Below, one piece after another: positions 33,104 to 41,851 of a DNA stretch of 50,119 nt; positions within the stretch are counted from its first letter, which is position 1, and each line of letters opens with the position of its first letter. The notes under the pieces were generated by a model that did not search any database, had not been told where the DNA came from, and saw only the letters and a list, made by a program, of their open reading frames with translations. The position numbers were made by a program, and so were the translations under genes. Source of the DNA: an uncultured Christensenella sp. GTDB taxonomy: Bacteria; Bacillota; Clostridia; Christensenellales; Pumilibacteraceae. Location: the NCBI GenBank assembly GCA_910577945.1, contig CAJTNI010000002.1:1-50119 (forward strand), written 5' to 3'.

Positions 33104-35858
33104 ACTTGTAATAGAAGGCGTAAATTCGTTTACCGACGCGCAGGAGCTCGATTTCGAAGCGGTGGGGCGCAGCAACCTGTTTTGCATTTGCGGCAAGACG
33201 GGCGCGGGCAAGACGACCGTATTCGACAGCATCATGCTCGCGCTGTACGGCAGATGCGGCAGGGGCAATCTCGGCGAAATAGTCAACCTTTCGCGCAAGA
33301 CCGCGCGCGTCGTTTTCGAGTTTTCGGAGGGCGGCGACGTCTATCGCGTGGAGCGCGTTATCGCCAAAAAGAGCGATAAGGACGGGTCTGCCGAGCTCGC
33401 CGCGCAGGGCAATACCAAGGAGCTCACGCTCAGTAAAAACGACGAGCTCGTCGGCTCGGGCGGCACGGCGGCGGACGCTATCGCGAATATAGTCGGGCTG
33501 GACGAGGGCGAGTTCAAAACGGTGTACCTGCTCGAACAGGGCAAGTATTCCGATTTTCTCAAACTCAGTCCCGCCGACCAAAGTCGCGCCGTGGGCAAGA
33601 TTTTTTCGCTTATGCGGTTCGGCGAGGTAGCTAAGCGCGCGGGCGTGCGCGAGCGCGAGGAGCAGTTGAAGATAGAGGGCTTGGACAAGGAAATTTCGGC
33701 GGTGGCGGACGCCGCGCCCGACGCGGTCAACGCCGCGCACAAGGAGCTTGCGTCGCTGCGCGCCAAAAACGCCGCGCTCAAAAAGGAGACGGACGCGCGC
33801 AAGAGCGAGCTTGCCGAGCTCGAAAAAGCGCGCGATATATATTTGTCCGCCGAAAAGCTGGCAAAGGAAGTCAAGCGTCAGGAGGAGCGGCTTTTCGAGG
33901 CGAAGGACGCGCTCGGCGGCGCGCAGAAAAAGCTGGACGAGTTTTGCGCGGCGGACGACGGCGGCGACGAAAAGACCGCCCGTCTTGCCGAGCTGCGCGT
34001 CGAGCTCAACAAGCTGAGCGAGCTTTCCGCGCTCGACCGCGAGTACAAGAACGCGGCGGACGATACTAGGAAAAAGCGCGACGAGAGCGCGGCGGCGGCG
34101 GCGAACGCGACGGCTGCGGCTACCGAGCGCGCCGATACCGACGCGGCGGCGGAGCGCGATTACACGCAGTTTTGCGCGGCGGCGGATAGGTTCGGCGATG
34201 CGGCGGCGAGCCTTGCGGCGCGGTCTCGGGCTGTGACAGCGGCGGTTTCCGCGCTGTGCGACGAGGCGGATAGAGATAAACGGTTGTCCGCGGTCGGCGC
34301 GGCGATTTACGCGATTACCGACGAGTTGAAAAATTTCGACGCGCTCTGCGCCGAGCGCGACAAGCAGCTCGGCAGGCGCGAGCAGTCGAAAAAGGCGGCG
34401 GACGCGCTTTTGGAAAAGATAGAAAAATACGTTGCGGAGCTTGCCAAGGTCGCCGAGCAAAAGGCGGCGGCGGAACGCGCCGTCGAGGCTGCCGAGCATG
34501 CGCTGAGCGTCGCGAGAACCGGCTCGCATGCGGCGGCGGTGCGCGGCGAGCTGCACGATGGCGACGTTTGTCCCGTGTGCGGCGGCGTTTACAAGAGCGG
34601 CGGCGTTGCCGAAAGCGGCGGCGATGTGGAGAAATGCAAAACCGAGCTGGAAGGCGCGCGCGCCGCGCTCAAAGCCGCGGAGAAGCGCGAGACAGACGGC
34701 AACAAGCATACCGACATTGCCAAAGCCGATTACGAGCGCGAGGACAAGGCGGTCAAAGCGGCGGACGACGAAATCGCCGAAACGGAGCGCAAGATAAAGG
34801 AAACGCGCGTGGACAAGGCGGCGTATGCGCAAATGCTCGACGCGCTCACTGCGGCGCGCGCGTTTGCCGACGGGTACGGCAAGCATGCGGTGGCGCGTGC
34901 GGCGCGCGCTACCGCGGAGGCGACGCTCGCCGAAAAGGCGCGCGCGGCGGCTGCTGCGGCGGACGAGGCGGAAAAGCGCGCGGGCGAATACAAAGCGCGG
35001 CTCGGCGATATGTGCGGCAAGACGGAAAGCGAGCTTGCGCGCGTGCGCGAGAATATATCGGGGTTGGAAAACGAGATAAGGGCGCGCGAAACCGAGCAAA
35101 AGCGGCTCACGGCGGAGCGCGACGGCGCAAAGGCGGCTGTGGAAACGCTGGAAAAATCGCTTGCGTCGGCGCGGGCGGAATGCCCCGTGGACATGCCGCA
35201 GTTCGACGAGGACGAGTACAGGCAAAAGCGCGCGCTCGAAACCGAGCAGGAAACGGCGTACGCCGAGCGCGACAAGGAAATCGCGCTCAAAGACGCGGCG
35301 CTTAAACTGCTGACCGAAAAGAGCGAAATATTGCTGCAAAAGCAAAACGAGCGCGCGGCGACGGTCAAGCGCGCGGACGTCTATGCGGATATAAAAAAGC
35401 TCACTCACGGCAACGCCATGCTCAATTACGTGGCGGCGGAATACATAGAGGAGTTTACGGCGACGGCGAGCGAGATACTCGGCGAAATGTCGGGCGGCAA
35501 GTATTCCATGCGCTACGACAGCGAGGGCGGGTTCGTAGTGACCGACTATCTTAACGGCGGCAGGGCGCGGCGCACGGACACGCTCAGCGGCGGCGAAATG
35601 TTTTTGGCGTCGCTCGCGGTGGCGATTGCGATTGCGCGCGCGCAGAGCAAGGGCAACAACGCGTTTTTCTTCCTCGACGAGGGGTTCGGCACGCTCGACG
35701 ACGACCTTATCGACACCGTGTATTCGGCGCTGGAAACGCTGTCCAAGGATTGCCTCGTAGGCGTTATTTCGCACTCGGGCGCGCTTATCGGACTTATGCC
35801 AGCCTGCGTGACCGTGGACGAGGCAACCGACCTCGCGGGCAGTAAAATTCGCTTTTAG
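33090..35858 (+). CDS. sbcC: Exonuclease subunit SbcC (Rad50-type SMC ATPase)
   Basis: A 922-residue ABC-ATPase partner of SbcD. Walker A CGKTGAGKTT lies at ~33-42, the ABC signature LSGGEMFLASLAVAIA and Walker B FFFLDEGFGTLDDD near the C-terminus. Between them run two long Ala/Lys/Glu-rich coiled coils joined at the zinc hook CPVCGG (~residue 495). Total length is below that of typical SbcC, meaning shorter coils. GAGGAG sets ATG 33090. The long open frame on the opposite strand is a composition shadow. A terminator follows at 35916-35943. Confidence 0.93.
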   Translation: MRPIRLVIEGVNSFTDAQELDFEAVGRSNLFCICGKTGAGKTTVFDSIMLALYGRCGRGNLGEIVNLSRKTARVVFEFSEGGDVYRVERVIAKKSDKDGSAELAAQGNTKELTLSKNDELVGSGGTAADAIANIVGLDEGEFKTVYLLEQGKYSDFLKLSPADQSRAVGKIFSLMRFGEVAKRAGVREREEQLKIEGLDKEISAVADAAPDAVNAAHKELASLRAKNAALKKETDARKSELAELEKARDIYLSAEKLAKEVKRQEERLFEAKDALGGAQKKLDEFCAADDGGDEKTARLAELRVELNKLSELSALDREYKNAADDTRKKRDESAAAAANATAAATERADTDAAAERDYTQFCAAADRFGDAAASLAARSRAVTAAVSALCDEADRDKRLSAVGAAIYAITDELKNFDALCAERDKQLGRREQSKKAADALLEKIEKYVAELAKVAEQKAAAERAVEAAEHALSVARTGSHAAAVRGELHDGDVCPVCGGVYKSGGVAESGGDVEKCKTELEGARAALKAAEKRETDGNKHTDIAKADYEREDKAVKAADDEIAETERKIKETRVDKAAYAQMLDALTAARAFADGYGKHAVARAARATAEATLAEKARAAAAAADEAEKRAGEYKARLGDMCGKTESELARVRENISGLENEIRARETEQKRLTAERDGAKAAVETLEKSLASARAECPVDMPQFDEDEYRQKRALETEQETAYAERDKEIALKDAALKLLTEKSEILLQKQNERAATVKRADVYADIKKLTHGNAMLNYVAAEYIEEFTATASEILGEMSGGKYSMRYDSEGGFVVTDYLNGGRARRTDTLSGGEMFLASLAVAIAIARAQSKGNNAFFFLDEGFGTLDDDLIDTVYSALETLSKDCLVGVISHSGALIGLMPACVTVDEATDLAGSKIRF

Positions 35859-35915
35859 CATAATAGTATAAACGTACCGTTTATCCATACGATATATATA
35901 GTGAAAGCGTGTAAG

Positions 35916-35943
35916 CCTCGTCGGCGTTCGGCGGGGTTTTGTT
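35916..35943 (+). terminator. Intrinsic terminator after sbcC
   Basis: CCTCGTCG pairs with CGGCGGGG (8 bp including two G-U pairs) around GCGTT, followed by TTTTGTT. Confidence 0.7.
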
Positions 35944-35959
35944 GTAAAAATATTTTTAA

Positions 35960-35973
35960 GTTAAACGTTTAAC
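35960..35973. promoter_or_regulatory. Palindromic operator, LacI-family style
   Basis: GTTAAACGTTTAAC is a perfect 14-bp palindrome with a central CG step, the form favoured by LacI-family repressors. It lies 36 bases upstream of the -35 box of the Ig-like lipoprotein gene. No LacI-type gene occurs in the window. Confidence 0.5.
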
Positions 35974-36008
35974 TACGTCCGACAGCCGAAAAAATTGTTT
36001 TTTAGCTA

Positions 36009-36046
36009 TTGACAAATGGTGCGAATAGTGCTATTCTATCCGATAG
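36009..36046 (+). promoter_or_regulatory. Promoter of the Ig-like lipoprotein
   Basis: TTGACA (36009-36014), 17-bp spacer, TATTCT (36032-36037). A short inverted repeat CTATC-C-GATAG overlaps and follows the -10 box. The spacer contains GGTGCGAATAGTGC, nearly identical to GGTGCGAATATTGC before the SGNH lipoprotein (from 4338). Confidence 0.7.
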
Positions 36047-36083
36047 ACAGTAAAAAAGCTGTAATAATTTCGGAGGAAAATTT

Positions 36084-37907
36084 ATGAAGAAACAGGTAAA
36101 AAGACTTTTATCGGTGGGGCTTTGCCTTGCGCTCGGATTGAGCGTGGGGGGGGGCTTGGCGGCCTGTAAAGACAGCGGCGAGAATACGCCTACGGTTGAT
36201 TGGAACGCGGGAACATGGTCCAAACCCGAAGCGTCTTATTGGATTGCCGGCACGCTCAACGGCTACGAAAATACGCTTGCCAATGACGGTTGGGGAGAAG
36301 ATTTGGGCGAGGAGTCTGTGCCCGCAGAGCGTCGTTTTGAACAAAATTCGGAAAACGATAAGCTTTGGCGGCTCGTTATCAATCTGTATAAGGACGAGGA
36401 GTTCAAAATCCGCTTCGGCGCGCTCGGCTGGGACGAGGAAAACGGCAAGAGCAAGCTCAGCGCGGATACCAATCTCGATAAATCGGTTGCCGATGATAAG
36501 AACGGTATTTATGACGCGACGGGCGGTATGGGCGGCAGCAACTTTAAGGTTGCCGCGGACGGACAGTATGAAGTTCGTATCGATGCGACGGGCGCGCCTT
36601 CGGTAGTTACATATGTGCGTAAGGGCGACGCGCCCAAGCTGCCCGTTAAAGTTACCGAAGTTCAACTGAGTTCGACTACGCTTACTTTGACGGCGGGCGG
36701 CGACACCGCAACTCTTACCGCTACGGTTCTGCCCGAAGACGCTGTCGATAAAGAGGTTACATGGAGCTCGTTAAAGGAGTCCGTGGCTACGGTTGACGAT
36801 AACGGCGTCGTAACGCCTGTTGCCAAGGGCTCTGCTATAATTGTTGCGACCGCCGGCGGCGTTGAAGCGGAATGCGCGGTCACGGTAGTCGAGGCGGGCA
36901 CTACGATAGTAGACGTTACGGACGTAACGCTCGATAAAAACGCTGCGACCGTAAATGCGGGTACGCCCGTTACGCTTACCGCGACGGTTGCGCCCGAAAA
37001 CGCCACCAACAAGACGGTTACTTGGGCGAGCTCCGACGAAAAGATTGCTACGGTAGACAAGAACGGCAAGGTGACTGCGGTTAAGCCCGGCACCGCAACC
37101 ATTACCGCAACTGCCGGCGGGGACAAAACCGCGGAATGCGAAGTGACCGTGCCCGACGGATATTATCTGTTCGGCAAATTCAATAAGGAGCTCGGCGCAG
37201 GCGAATGGGCAGACCTTACGGGTAAGCTTGATACTGTTTCCGCCAAGATAGTATTTACGCAGGACGCAGAAAACGCCGATAAGTATACGCTCGAAGCAGC
37301 GTTTAACCGCGGCGACCAAATTAAAATTCTGCCTATGAGCGGGCCCGACAAGAATTGGACGAACGTAATCGGTTTTGGACAGCTTGTCGACGAGAACAAT
37401 AAGTTCAGCAACGGCGGCAGCGGTAATATCAAATTCTTGGATTCCGCCAAATACAAACTGACGCTCGAAAAGGTTGCCGATACGAGCGACGGCGCAGCCG
37501 AGGGCGCTAAAAAGTTGCAGCTTTCTTACGAGATTTTGGAGGACATAAACGACGTTACTTATGAATCCTACAAAGTCGAAGTTTGGGGCACGGGCAACAA
37601 ATGGGCGACTGCATACGAAGGCAAAACTGTCGATGCGGTTACCGCAACCGAGCAATGGAAGGCGGAAATAACCTTGACTCTCGCAGCCGACGAGGTTTTC
37701 CAATTCAGGCAAATCTACGGCACGCCCGCAATTACTAACTACATTGGCGCGGGGCAGGGCGTTAACGGCAGCAATGCGAGCGGCGAGTTGTTTACGAACG
37801 ACAGCAACAACTATAAGTGCGTTACCGCAGGTACGTATAAGTTCACTTTGCAATTCAACGAGTTCGGCGAGTGCGAGTCGGTTACCGCCGTTGCCGTGAC
37901 CGAGTAA
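36084..37907 (+). CDS. Lipoprotein with BIG2 Ig-like domains and carbohydrate-binding-like regions
   Basis: A 607-residue predicted lipoprotein (lipobox LAAC, C28). Domains: an N-terminal beta-sandwich (~45-185, YWIAGTLNGYENTL...), two BIG2-type Ig-like domains (~190-275 and ~280-355, with VTWSSLKESVATVDDNGVVT and its repeat VTWASSDEKIATVD), then two further beta-sandwich segments (DGYYLFGKFN... and YKVEVWGTGNKW...) that resemble starch- or glycan-binding modules. Binding of surface or dietary polysaccharide is an inference. Codons V21-G24 of the signal peptide are a run of nine Gs. GGAGGAAAA precedes ATG 36084. A terminator follows. Confidence 0.78.
   Translation: MKKQVKRLLSVGLCLALGLSVGGGLAACKDSGENTPTVDWNAGTWSKPEASYWIAGTLNGYENTLANDGWGEDLGEESVPAERRFEQNSENDKLWRLVINLYKDEEFKIRFGALGWDEENGKSKLSADTNLDKSVADDKNGIYDATGGMGGSNFKVAADGQYEVRIDATGAPSVVTYVRKGDAPKLPVKVTEVQLSSTTLTLTAGGDTATLTATVLPEDAVDKEVTWSSLKESVATVDDNGVVTPVAKGSAIIVATAGGVEAECAVTVVEAGTTIVDVTDVTLDKNAATVNAGTPVTLTATVAPENATNKTVTWASSDEKIATVDKNGKVTAVKPGTATITATAGGDKTAECEVTVPDGYYLFGKFNKELGAGEWADLTGKLDTVSAKIVFTQDAENADKYTLEAAFNRGDQIKILPMSGPDKNWTNVIGFGQLVDENNKFSNGGSGNIKFLDSAKYKLTLEKVADTSDGAAEGAKKLQLSYEILEDINDVTYESYKVEVWGTGNKWATAYEGKTVDAVTATEQWKAEITLTLAADEVFQFRQIYGTPAITNYIGAGQGVNGSNASGELFTNDSNNYKCVTAGTYKFTLQFNEFGECESVTAVAVTE
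36146..36154 (+). repeat. Poly-G (9) tract in a signal-peptide coding region
   Basis: Nine consecutive Gs inside codons 21-24 of the Ig-like lipoprotein; a one-base slip would put everything after residue ~22 out of frame and abolish the lipobox. Confidence 0.7.
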
Positions 37908-37943
37908 AAATCTACGGTTATCATTGCACATAAACAGACTTTC

Positions 37944-37968
37944 AGCCCGACGGTTTCCGTCGGGCTTT
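37944..37968 (+). terminator. Intrinsic terminator of the Ig-like lipoprotein
   Basis: AGCCCGACGG-TTT-CCGTCGGGCT, a 10-bp perfect stem, followed by a short T run. Confidence 0.85.
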
Positions 37969-38031
37969 GTCGTGCGGGAAATATCGGGCGCGGCGAGAAT
38001 GCGCGGCGCGTCGGCTTTGCTTGTCAATCGC

Positions 38032-38061
38032 TTGCCAAAGGCGGCGTACGTGTGGTATAAT
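38032..38061 (+). promoter_or_regulatory. Promoter of the ACT protein gene (leaderless)
   Basis: TTGCCA (38032-38037), 18-bp spacer, TATAAT (38056-38061); ATG 38069 begins after seven bases. Confidence 0.7.
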
Positions 38062-38068
38062 TCGGAGT

Positions 38069-38338
38069 ATGAAAGCGGTAGTTTCTGTAATAGGCACGGA
38101 CAGGGTGGGAATAATCGCCGCCGTCGCCGATAAGCTGGCAAAGCTCGGTATAAATATCGAGGACATTTCGCAAACAATCATGCAAAACAATTTCGTCATG
38201 ATTATGCTTGTGGACGCGGAAAATTCCGCAGTGCCGTTCGATAAAATCGGCGGCGAGCTGCAAAGCGCGACCGCGCACCTCGGGGTGACGGTGCACGTGC
38301 AGCATGAGGGGCTTTTCGACGCCATGCACCGCCTTTGA
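38069..38338 (+). CDS. ACT domain protein, UPF0237 family
   Basis: An 89-residue single ACT domain (MKAVVSVIGTDRVGIIAAVA, then GINIEDISQTIMQ). UPF0237 proteins are short ACT-domain proteins related to the N-terminal half of GcvR and normally sit directly next to a UPF0210 gene, as here. They are presumed amino-acid sensors; the ligand is unknown. Binding loops GxDRxG and the IxDI strand are intact. The partner gene follows, but 288 bases of repeats separate the two and each appears to have its own promoter. Confidence 0.88.
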   Translation: MKAVVSVIGTDRVGIIAAVADKLAKLGINIEDISQTIMQNNFVMIMLVDAENSAVPFDKIGGELQSATAHLGVTVHVQHEGLFDAMHRL

Positions 38339-38383
38339 GCCGCAATACGGACTGCTTGTGATACGGCATATTGCAAACCCGAC

Positions 38384-38590
38384 GTCATTTCGAGTGCGCG
38401 CATAGTATATTGCACAAAAACAACAGTGTGTATATTTATCGCCTTTGGCGTTGCGCGGCGCATAGTATATTGTACAAAAACAACAGTGTGTATATTTATC
38501 GCCTTTTGCGTTGCGCGACGCATAGTATATTGCACAAAAACAACAGCGTGTATATTTATCGTCTTTTGCGTTGCGCGGCGCATAGTCGAT
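38384..38590. repeat. 60-bp tandem repeat array, locus 3
   Basis: Three almost identical 60-bp units followed by a partial fourth; GCATAGT begins at 38400, 38460, 38520 and 38580. Each unit reads GCGCATAGTATATTG, then ACAACAGTGTGTATATTTATC, then a hairpin such as CGCC-TTT-GGCG and TGCGCGGC. The array is preceded by GTCATTTCGA, the same wording as the REP-like elements at 29.1 kb. Confidence 0.8.
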
Positions 38591-38592
38591 TA

Positions 38593-38620
38593 TTGAGATT
38601 GCGCGGTGCGAATTTAAATT
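38593..38620 (+). promoter_or_regulatory. Possible promoter of the UPF0210 gene (leaderless)
   Basis: TTGAGA (38593-38598), 16-bp spacer, TAAATT (38615-38620), six bases before ATG 38627; weaker than the other promoters listed. Confidence 0.4.
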
Positions 38621-38626
38621 CGGATT

Positions 38627-39979
38627 ATGTTTACACAAAGCGAGATATTGGAAACCATAGACATGCTGGACAATCGGCATTTGGACGTGCGCACTGTTAC
38701 GTGCTCGCTGTCGCTGCTCGATTGTATCGACGGCTCGGGCAAGAAATGCGCCGCGCGCGTTTACGATAAGATTACGCGCGTATGCGAACGGCTTGTGCCC
38801 GTGTGCGACGGACTGTCCAAAAAGTACGGCGTTAGTATCGTCAACAAGCGCATCGCCGTCACGCCCGTGTCGGTAGTCGGCGCGGCGAGCGGCGCGTACG
38901 TCGAGCTTGCGCACGCGCTCGACCGCGCGGCAAAGACGCTCGGCGTGGATTTTATCGGCGGCTACTCCGCGCTCGTGCAAAAAGGCATGACCGACGCGGA
39001 GCGCGCGTTCCTCGACACTATTCCGCAAGCGCTGACCGAGACCGATTTGGTATGCGGCTCGGTGTGCGTCGCGTCGAGTAAGGCGGGCATCAACCTCGAC
39101 GCAATAGGCAAGCTCGGCGCGGTCATTAAGGATTTGGCGTATCGCACGCGCGATATCAATTCGTTCGGCTGCGGCAAGCTCGTGGTGTTTTGCAACGCCG
39201 TGGACGACAACCCGTTTATGGCGGGCGCGTTCACGGGGCTTACCGAGGGCGAGTGCGCGGTAAACGTCGGCGTGTCCGGTCCGGGCGTCGTCGAATACGA
39301 AATCAACAAGCACCCCGATTACGATATTACGCGGCTGTGCGAACTGATTAAGCGCACGGCGTTCAAGATAACGCGGCTGGGCTCGCTTATCGGCACGGAA
39401 GCGGCGAGAGAGCTCGGGCTTGCGCCCGGCATCGTCGATTTATCGCTCGCGCCCACGCCCGCGGTCGGCGACTCGGTGGCACGCATACTCGAAAGCATAG
39501 GCTTGTCGCGCGTCGGCGCGTGCGGCACTACCGCGTGTCTCGCGCTCCTCAACGACGCGGTCAAAAAGGGCGGCGTTATGGCGACGAGCCGCGTGGGCGG
39601 TTTGTCGGGCGCGTTCATTCCCGTGTCCGAGGATGCTGGCATGATTGAGGCGGCGCGGTGCGGCGCGCTCACACTCGAAAAATTGGAGGCGATGACGGCG
39701 GTGTGCTCCGTCGGCTTGGACATGATTGCCATTCCCGGCGACACGCCCGCGTCGGTCGTGTCCGCCATGATAGCCGACGAGTGCGCTATCGGCATGATTA
39801 ACAACAAGACCACCGCCGTGCGCGTCATCCCCGTGTACGGCAAGACCGTCGGCGACGAGGTCGATTTCGGCGGGCTGTTCGGCACTGCGCCCATTATGCC
39901 CGTCAATGCGGGCGACCCGACCGCATTCGTCAAAAGGGGCGGGGTTATACCGCCGCCCATTCATGCGAATAAGAATTAG
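38627..39979 (+). CDS. UPF0210 (DUF711/PFL) family protein
   Basis: A 450-residue member of UPF0210, distantly related in fold to pyruvate formate-lyase-like barrels. Family marks: the N-terminal LDVRTVTCSLSLLDCIDGSG, the middle SGPGVVEYEI and the C-terminal GLDMIAIPGDTPASVV followed by GMINNKTTAVRVIPV. Its biochemical role is unknown; constant pairing with the UPF0237 ACT protein suggests regulation by a small ligand. A stem-loop at 39991-40020 may end the transcript. Confidence 0.9.
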   Translation: MFTQSEILETIDMLDNRHLDVRTVTCSLSLLDCIDGSGKKCAARVYDKITRVCERLVPVCDGLSKKYGVSIVNKRIAVTPVSVVGAASGAYVELAHALDRAAKTLGVDFIGGYSALVQKGMTDAERAFLDTIPQALTETDLVCGSVCVASSKAGINLDAIGKLGAVIKDLAYRTRDINSFGCGKLVVFCNAVDDNPFMAGAFTGLTEGECAVNVGVSGPGVVEYEINKHPDYDITRLCELIKRTAFKITRLGSLIGTEAARELGLAPGIVDLSLAPTPAVGDSVARILESIGLSRVGACGTTACLALLNDAVKKGGVMATSRVGGLSGAFIPVSEDAGMIEAARCGALTLEKLEAMTAVCSVGLDMIAIPGDTPASVVSAMIADECAIGMINNKTTAVRVIPVYGKTVGDEVDFGGLFGTAPIMPVNAGDPTAFVKRGGVIPPPIHANKN

Positions 39980-39990
39980 CATGCGTTAAG

Positions 39991-40020
39991 CGATTGTATG
40001 CGGCGTAGCGCACGCAATCG
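39991..40020 (+). terminator. Stem-loop after the UPF0210 gene
   Basis: CGATTGTATGCG pairs with CGCACGCAATCG (11 of 12 positions) around GCGTAG; the following sequence is only mildly T-rich, so termination is uncertain. Confidence 0.45.
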
Positions 40021-40075
40021 TTGATTTAAATTACCTGTCTACAATTTCCGTTACGAATTATAAAGGAGATATATT

Positions 40076-41851
40076 ATGAAAAGAACCGAAATCGAGAGCA
40101 AGTACAAGTGGCGCTTGAACGACATGGTGGCGGACGACGCTGCGTTCGAGAGCGCGTTTGCCGAAATAGTTAACGCGTTGCCTAAAATCGAGGCGTACAA
40201 GGGCAAGCTCGCCAACCGCGCGGACGCGCTGGCGTGCTTAAAGCTGGACGCGGAGACGTCGCGCAAGTTCGAGCTGATTTACATTTACGCGCACATGTTG
40301 AAGGACGAGGACGCGAGCAACGGTCACGCCGTGGGGCTTGCGAGCCGCACCGACGGGCTTTCGGGCAGGTACGGAGCGGCGGTGTCGTTCATAAGCAGCG
40401 AGCTTTCCGCGCTCGACGGCGCGGCTTTGGACGCGTATATCGCCGACCCCGAGTTTTCCGATTTCGACTTTATGCTCAAAGAGATTAAGCGGCAAAAGGC
40501 GCATATTTTGTCCGACAAAGAGGAGCGGCTCATAGCGATGAGCTCGGAGGCGCTCGGCTCGTTCAACCGCGTGGCGCGCATGCTTTACGACGTGGACATG
40601 AAGTTCGAGCCCGTAGTCAAGAACGGCAAAAAGGTAGAGCTTACCAACGAGTCTTACGGCGAGCTGCTCGCCGACGGCGACCGCAGGGTGCGCAAGTCCG
40701 CGTTCGACAATCTTTACGCGAGTTACCGCGAGCATATCAACACGCTTACCGCCAACTATGCGGGCAGCGTCAAGGCGGACAACTTCCACGCGCGTGCGCG
40801 CGGCTACGGCGATTGCTTGGAGCAGTCGCTGTTCGGCGACGGCGTGCCTACGTCCGTTTATACCAATCTTATCGAAAACGTTAACAAGAATTTCGCGCCG
40901 CTGCACCGCTATATCGCGCTGCGCAAAAAGCTGCTCGGCTTGAAGGAACAGCACATGTACGACCTGTACGTGCCCATCGTCGAGGACGCGGAAATGAAGC
41001 TGCCGTACGAAAAGGCGTGCGACCTTGTCAAGACCGCGCTCGCGCCCATGGGCGACGAGTACGTCGGGCTTTTGGACAAAGCCATGAAAGAGGGCTGGAT
41101 TGACGTTATGCCCAACGACGGCAAGCGCGGCGGCGCGTACAGCTGGTCGGCTTACTCCGCGCACCCGTACGTGCTGTTGAACTACGCGCCCACGACCGAG
41201 GATATATTCACGCTCGCGCACGAGCTCGGGCACTGCCTGCATTCGTACTATTCGCAGAAAAATCAGCCGTATTCCAAGTGGGATTACCGCATATTCGTCG
41301 CCGAGGTCGCGTCCATTTGCAACGAGACGCTGCTCGACGATTATCTCATGAAAAACGTCAAGGACGACAATATCAAAAAGTATTTGCTCAGTCTCAGGCT
41401 CAACCGTTTCCGCACGACGCTGTTCCGTCAAGCCATGTTCGCCGAGTTCGAGTTCAACGCGCACAAAATGGATTTGGAGGGCACGCCGCTCACCGTCGAT
41501 AATCTTTGCGGAATGTATCTCGACCTCAACAAGAAATATTACGGCGACGACGTGACGTCGGACGACAATATCGCGTTCGAGTGGGCGCGCATACCGCATT
41601 TCTATTCGGCGTTCTACGTGTACAAATACTCGACGGGCATGACCGCCGCGACGAGCATTGCGCACAGCATACTCGCCGAGCCCGCTTACGTGGATACCTA
41701 CAAAAATAAGTTCCTCAAAGCGGGCGGGCACAAATCGCCGTACGACATACTTTGCGATACGCGCATCGACCTCGCTACCGCGAAGCCGTACGACGACGCG
41801 TTCGCGTTCTTCAACGCCGCGCTCGACGAGCTGGAAAAGCTCGTAAAATAA
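40076..41851 (+). CDS. pepF: Oligoendopeptidase F (M3B metallopeptidase)
   Basis: A 591-residue cytoplasmic zinc peptidase that degrades short peptides. The active site HELGH (H382, E383, H386) and the third ligand region WDYRIFVAEVASICNETLLDDYL are present, as is the substrate-loop segment HFYSAFYVYKYSTG. Length and order match the family. AAAGGAGAT precedes ATG 40076. The stop codon is directly followed by the TTG start of the next gene, so translation is coupled, and dnaB lies behind that in the same direction. Confidence 0.93.
   Translation: MKRTEIESKYKWRLNDMVADDAAFESAFAEIVNALPKIEAYKGKLANRADALACLKLDAETSRKFELIYIYAHMLKDEDASNGHAVGLASRTDGLSGRYGAAVSFISSELSALDGAALDAYIADPEFSDFDFMLKEIKRQKAHILSDKEERLIAMSSEALGSFNRVARMLYDVDMKFEPVVKNGKKVELTNESYGELLADGDRRVRKSAFDNLYASYREHINTLTANYAGSVKADNFHARARGYGDCLEQSLFGDGVPTSVYTNLIENVNKNFAPLHRYIALRKKLLGLKEQHMYDLYVPIVEDAEMKLPYEKACDLVKTALAPMGDEYVGLLDKAMKEGWIDVMPNDGKRGGAYSWSAYSAHPYVLLNYAPTTEDIFTLAHELGHCLHSYYSQKNQPYSKWDYRIFVAEVASICNETLLDDYLMKNVKDDNIKKYLLSLRLNRFRTTLFRQAMFAEFEFNAHKMDLEGTPLTVDNLCGMYLDLNKKYYGDDVTSDDNIAFEWARIPHFYSAFYVYKYSTGMTAATSIAHSILAEPAYVDTYKNKFLKAGGHKSPYDILCDTRIDLATAKPYDDAFAFFNAALDELEKLVK

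Noticed and set aside
33072..35888. 938-codon open frame on the minus strand opposite sbcC
   Set aside because: sbcC has complete Walker, signature and zinc-hook motifs; the antisense frame is Arg/Ala-rich without motifs and arises from the GC-biased composition. The same applies to the 880-codon frame at 40238-42880 and similar shadows.
38384..38590. CRISPR array
   Set aside because: The period is regular, but whole 60-bp units are nearly identical, so there are no unique spacers, and no cas gene is in the window.
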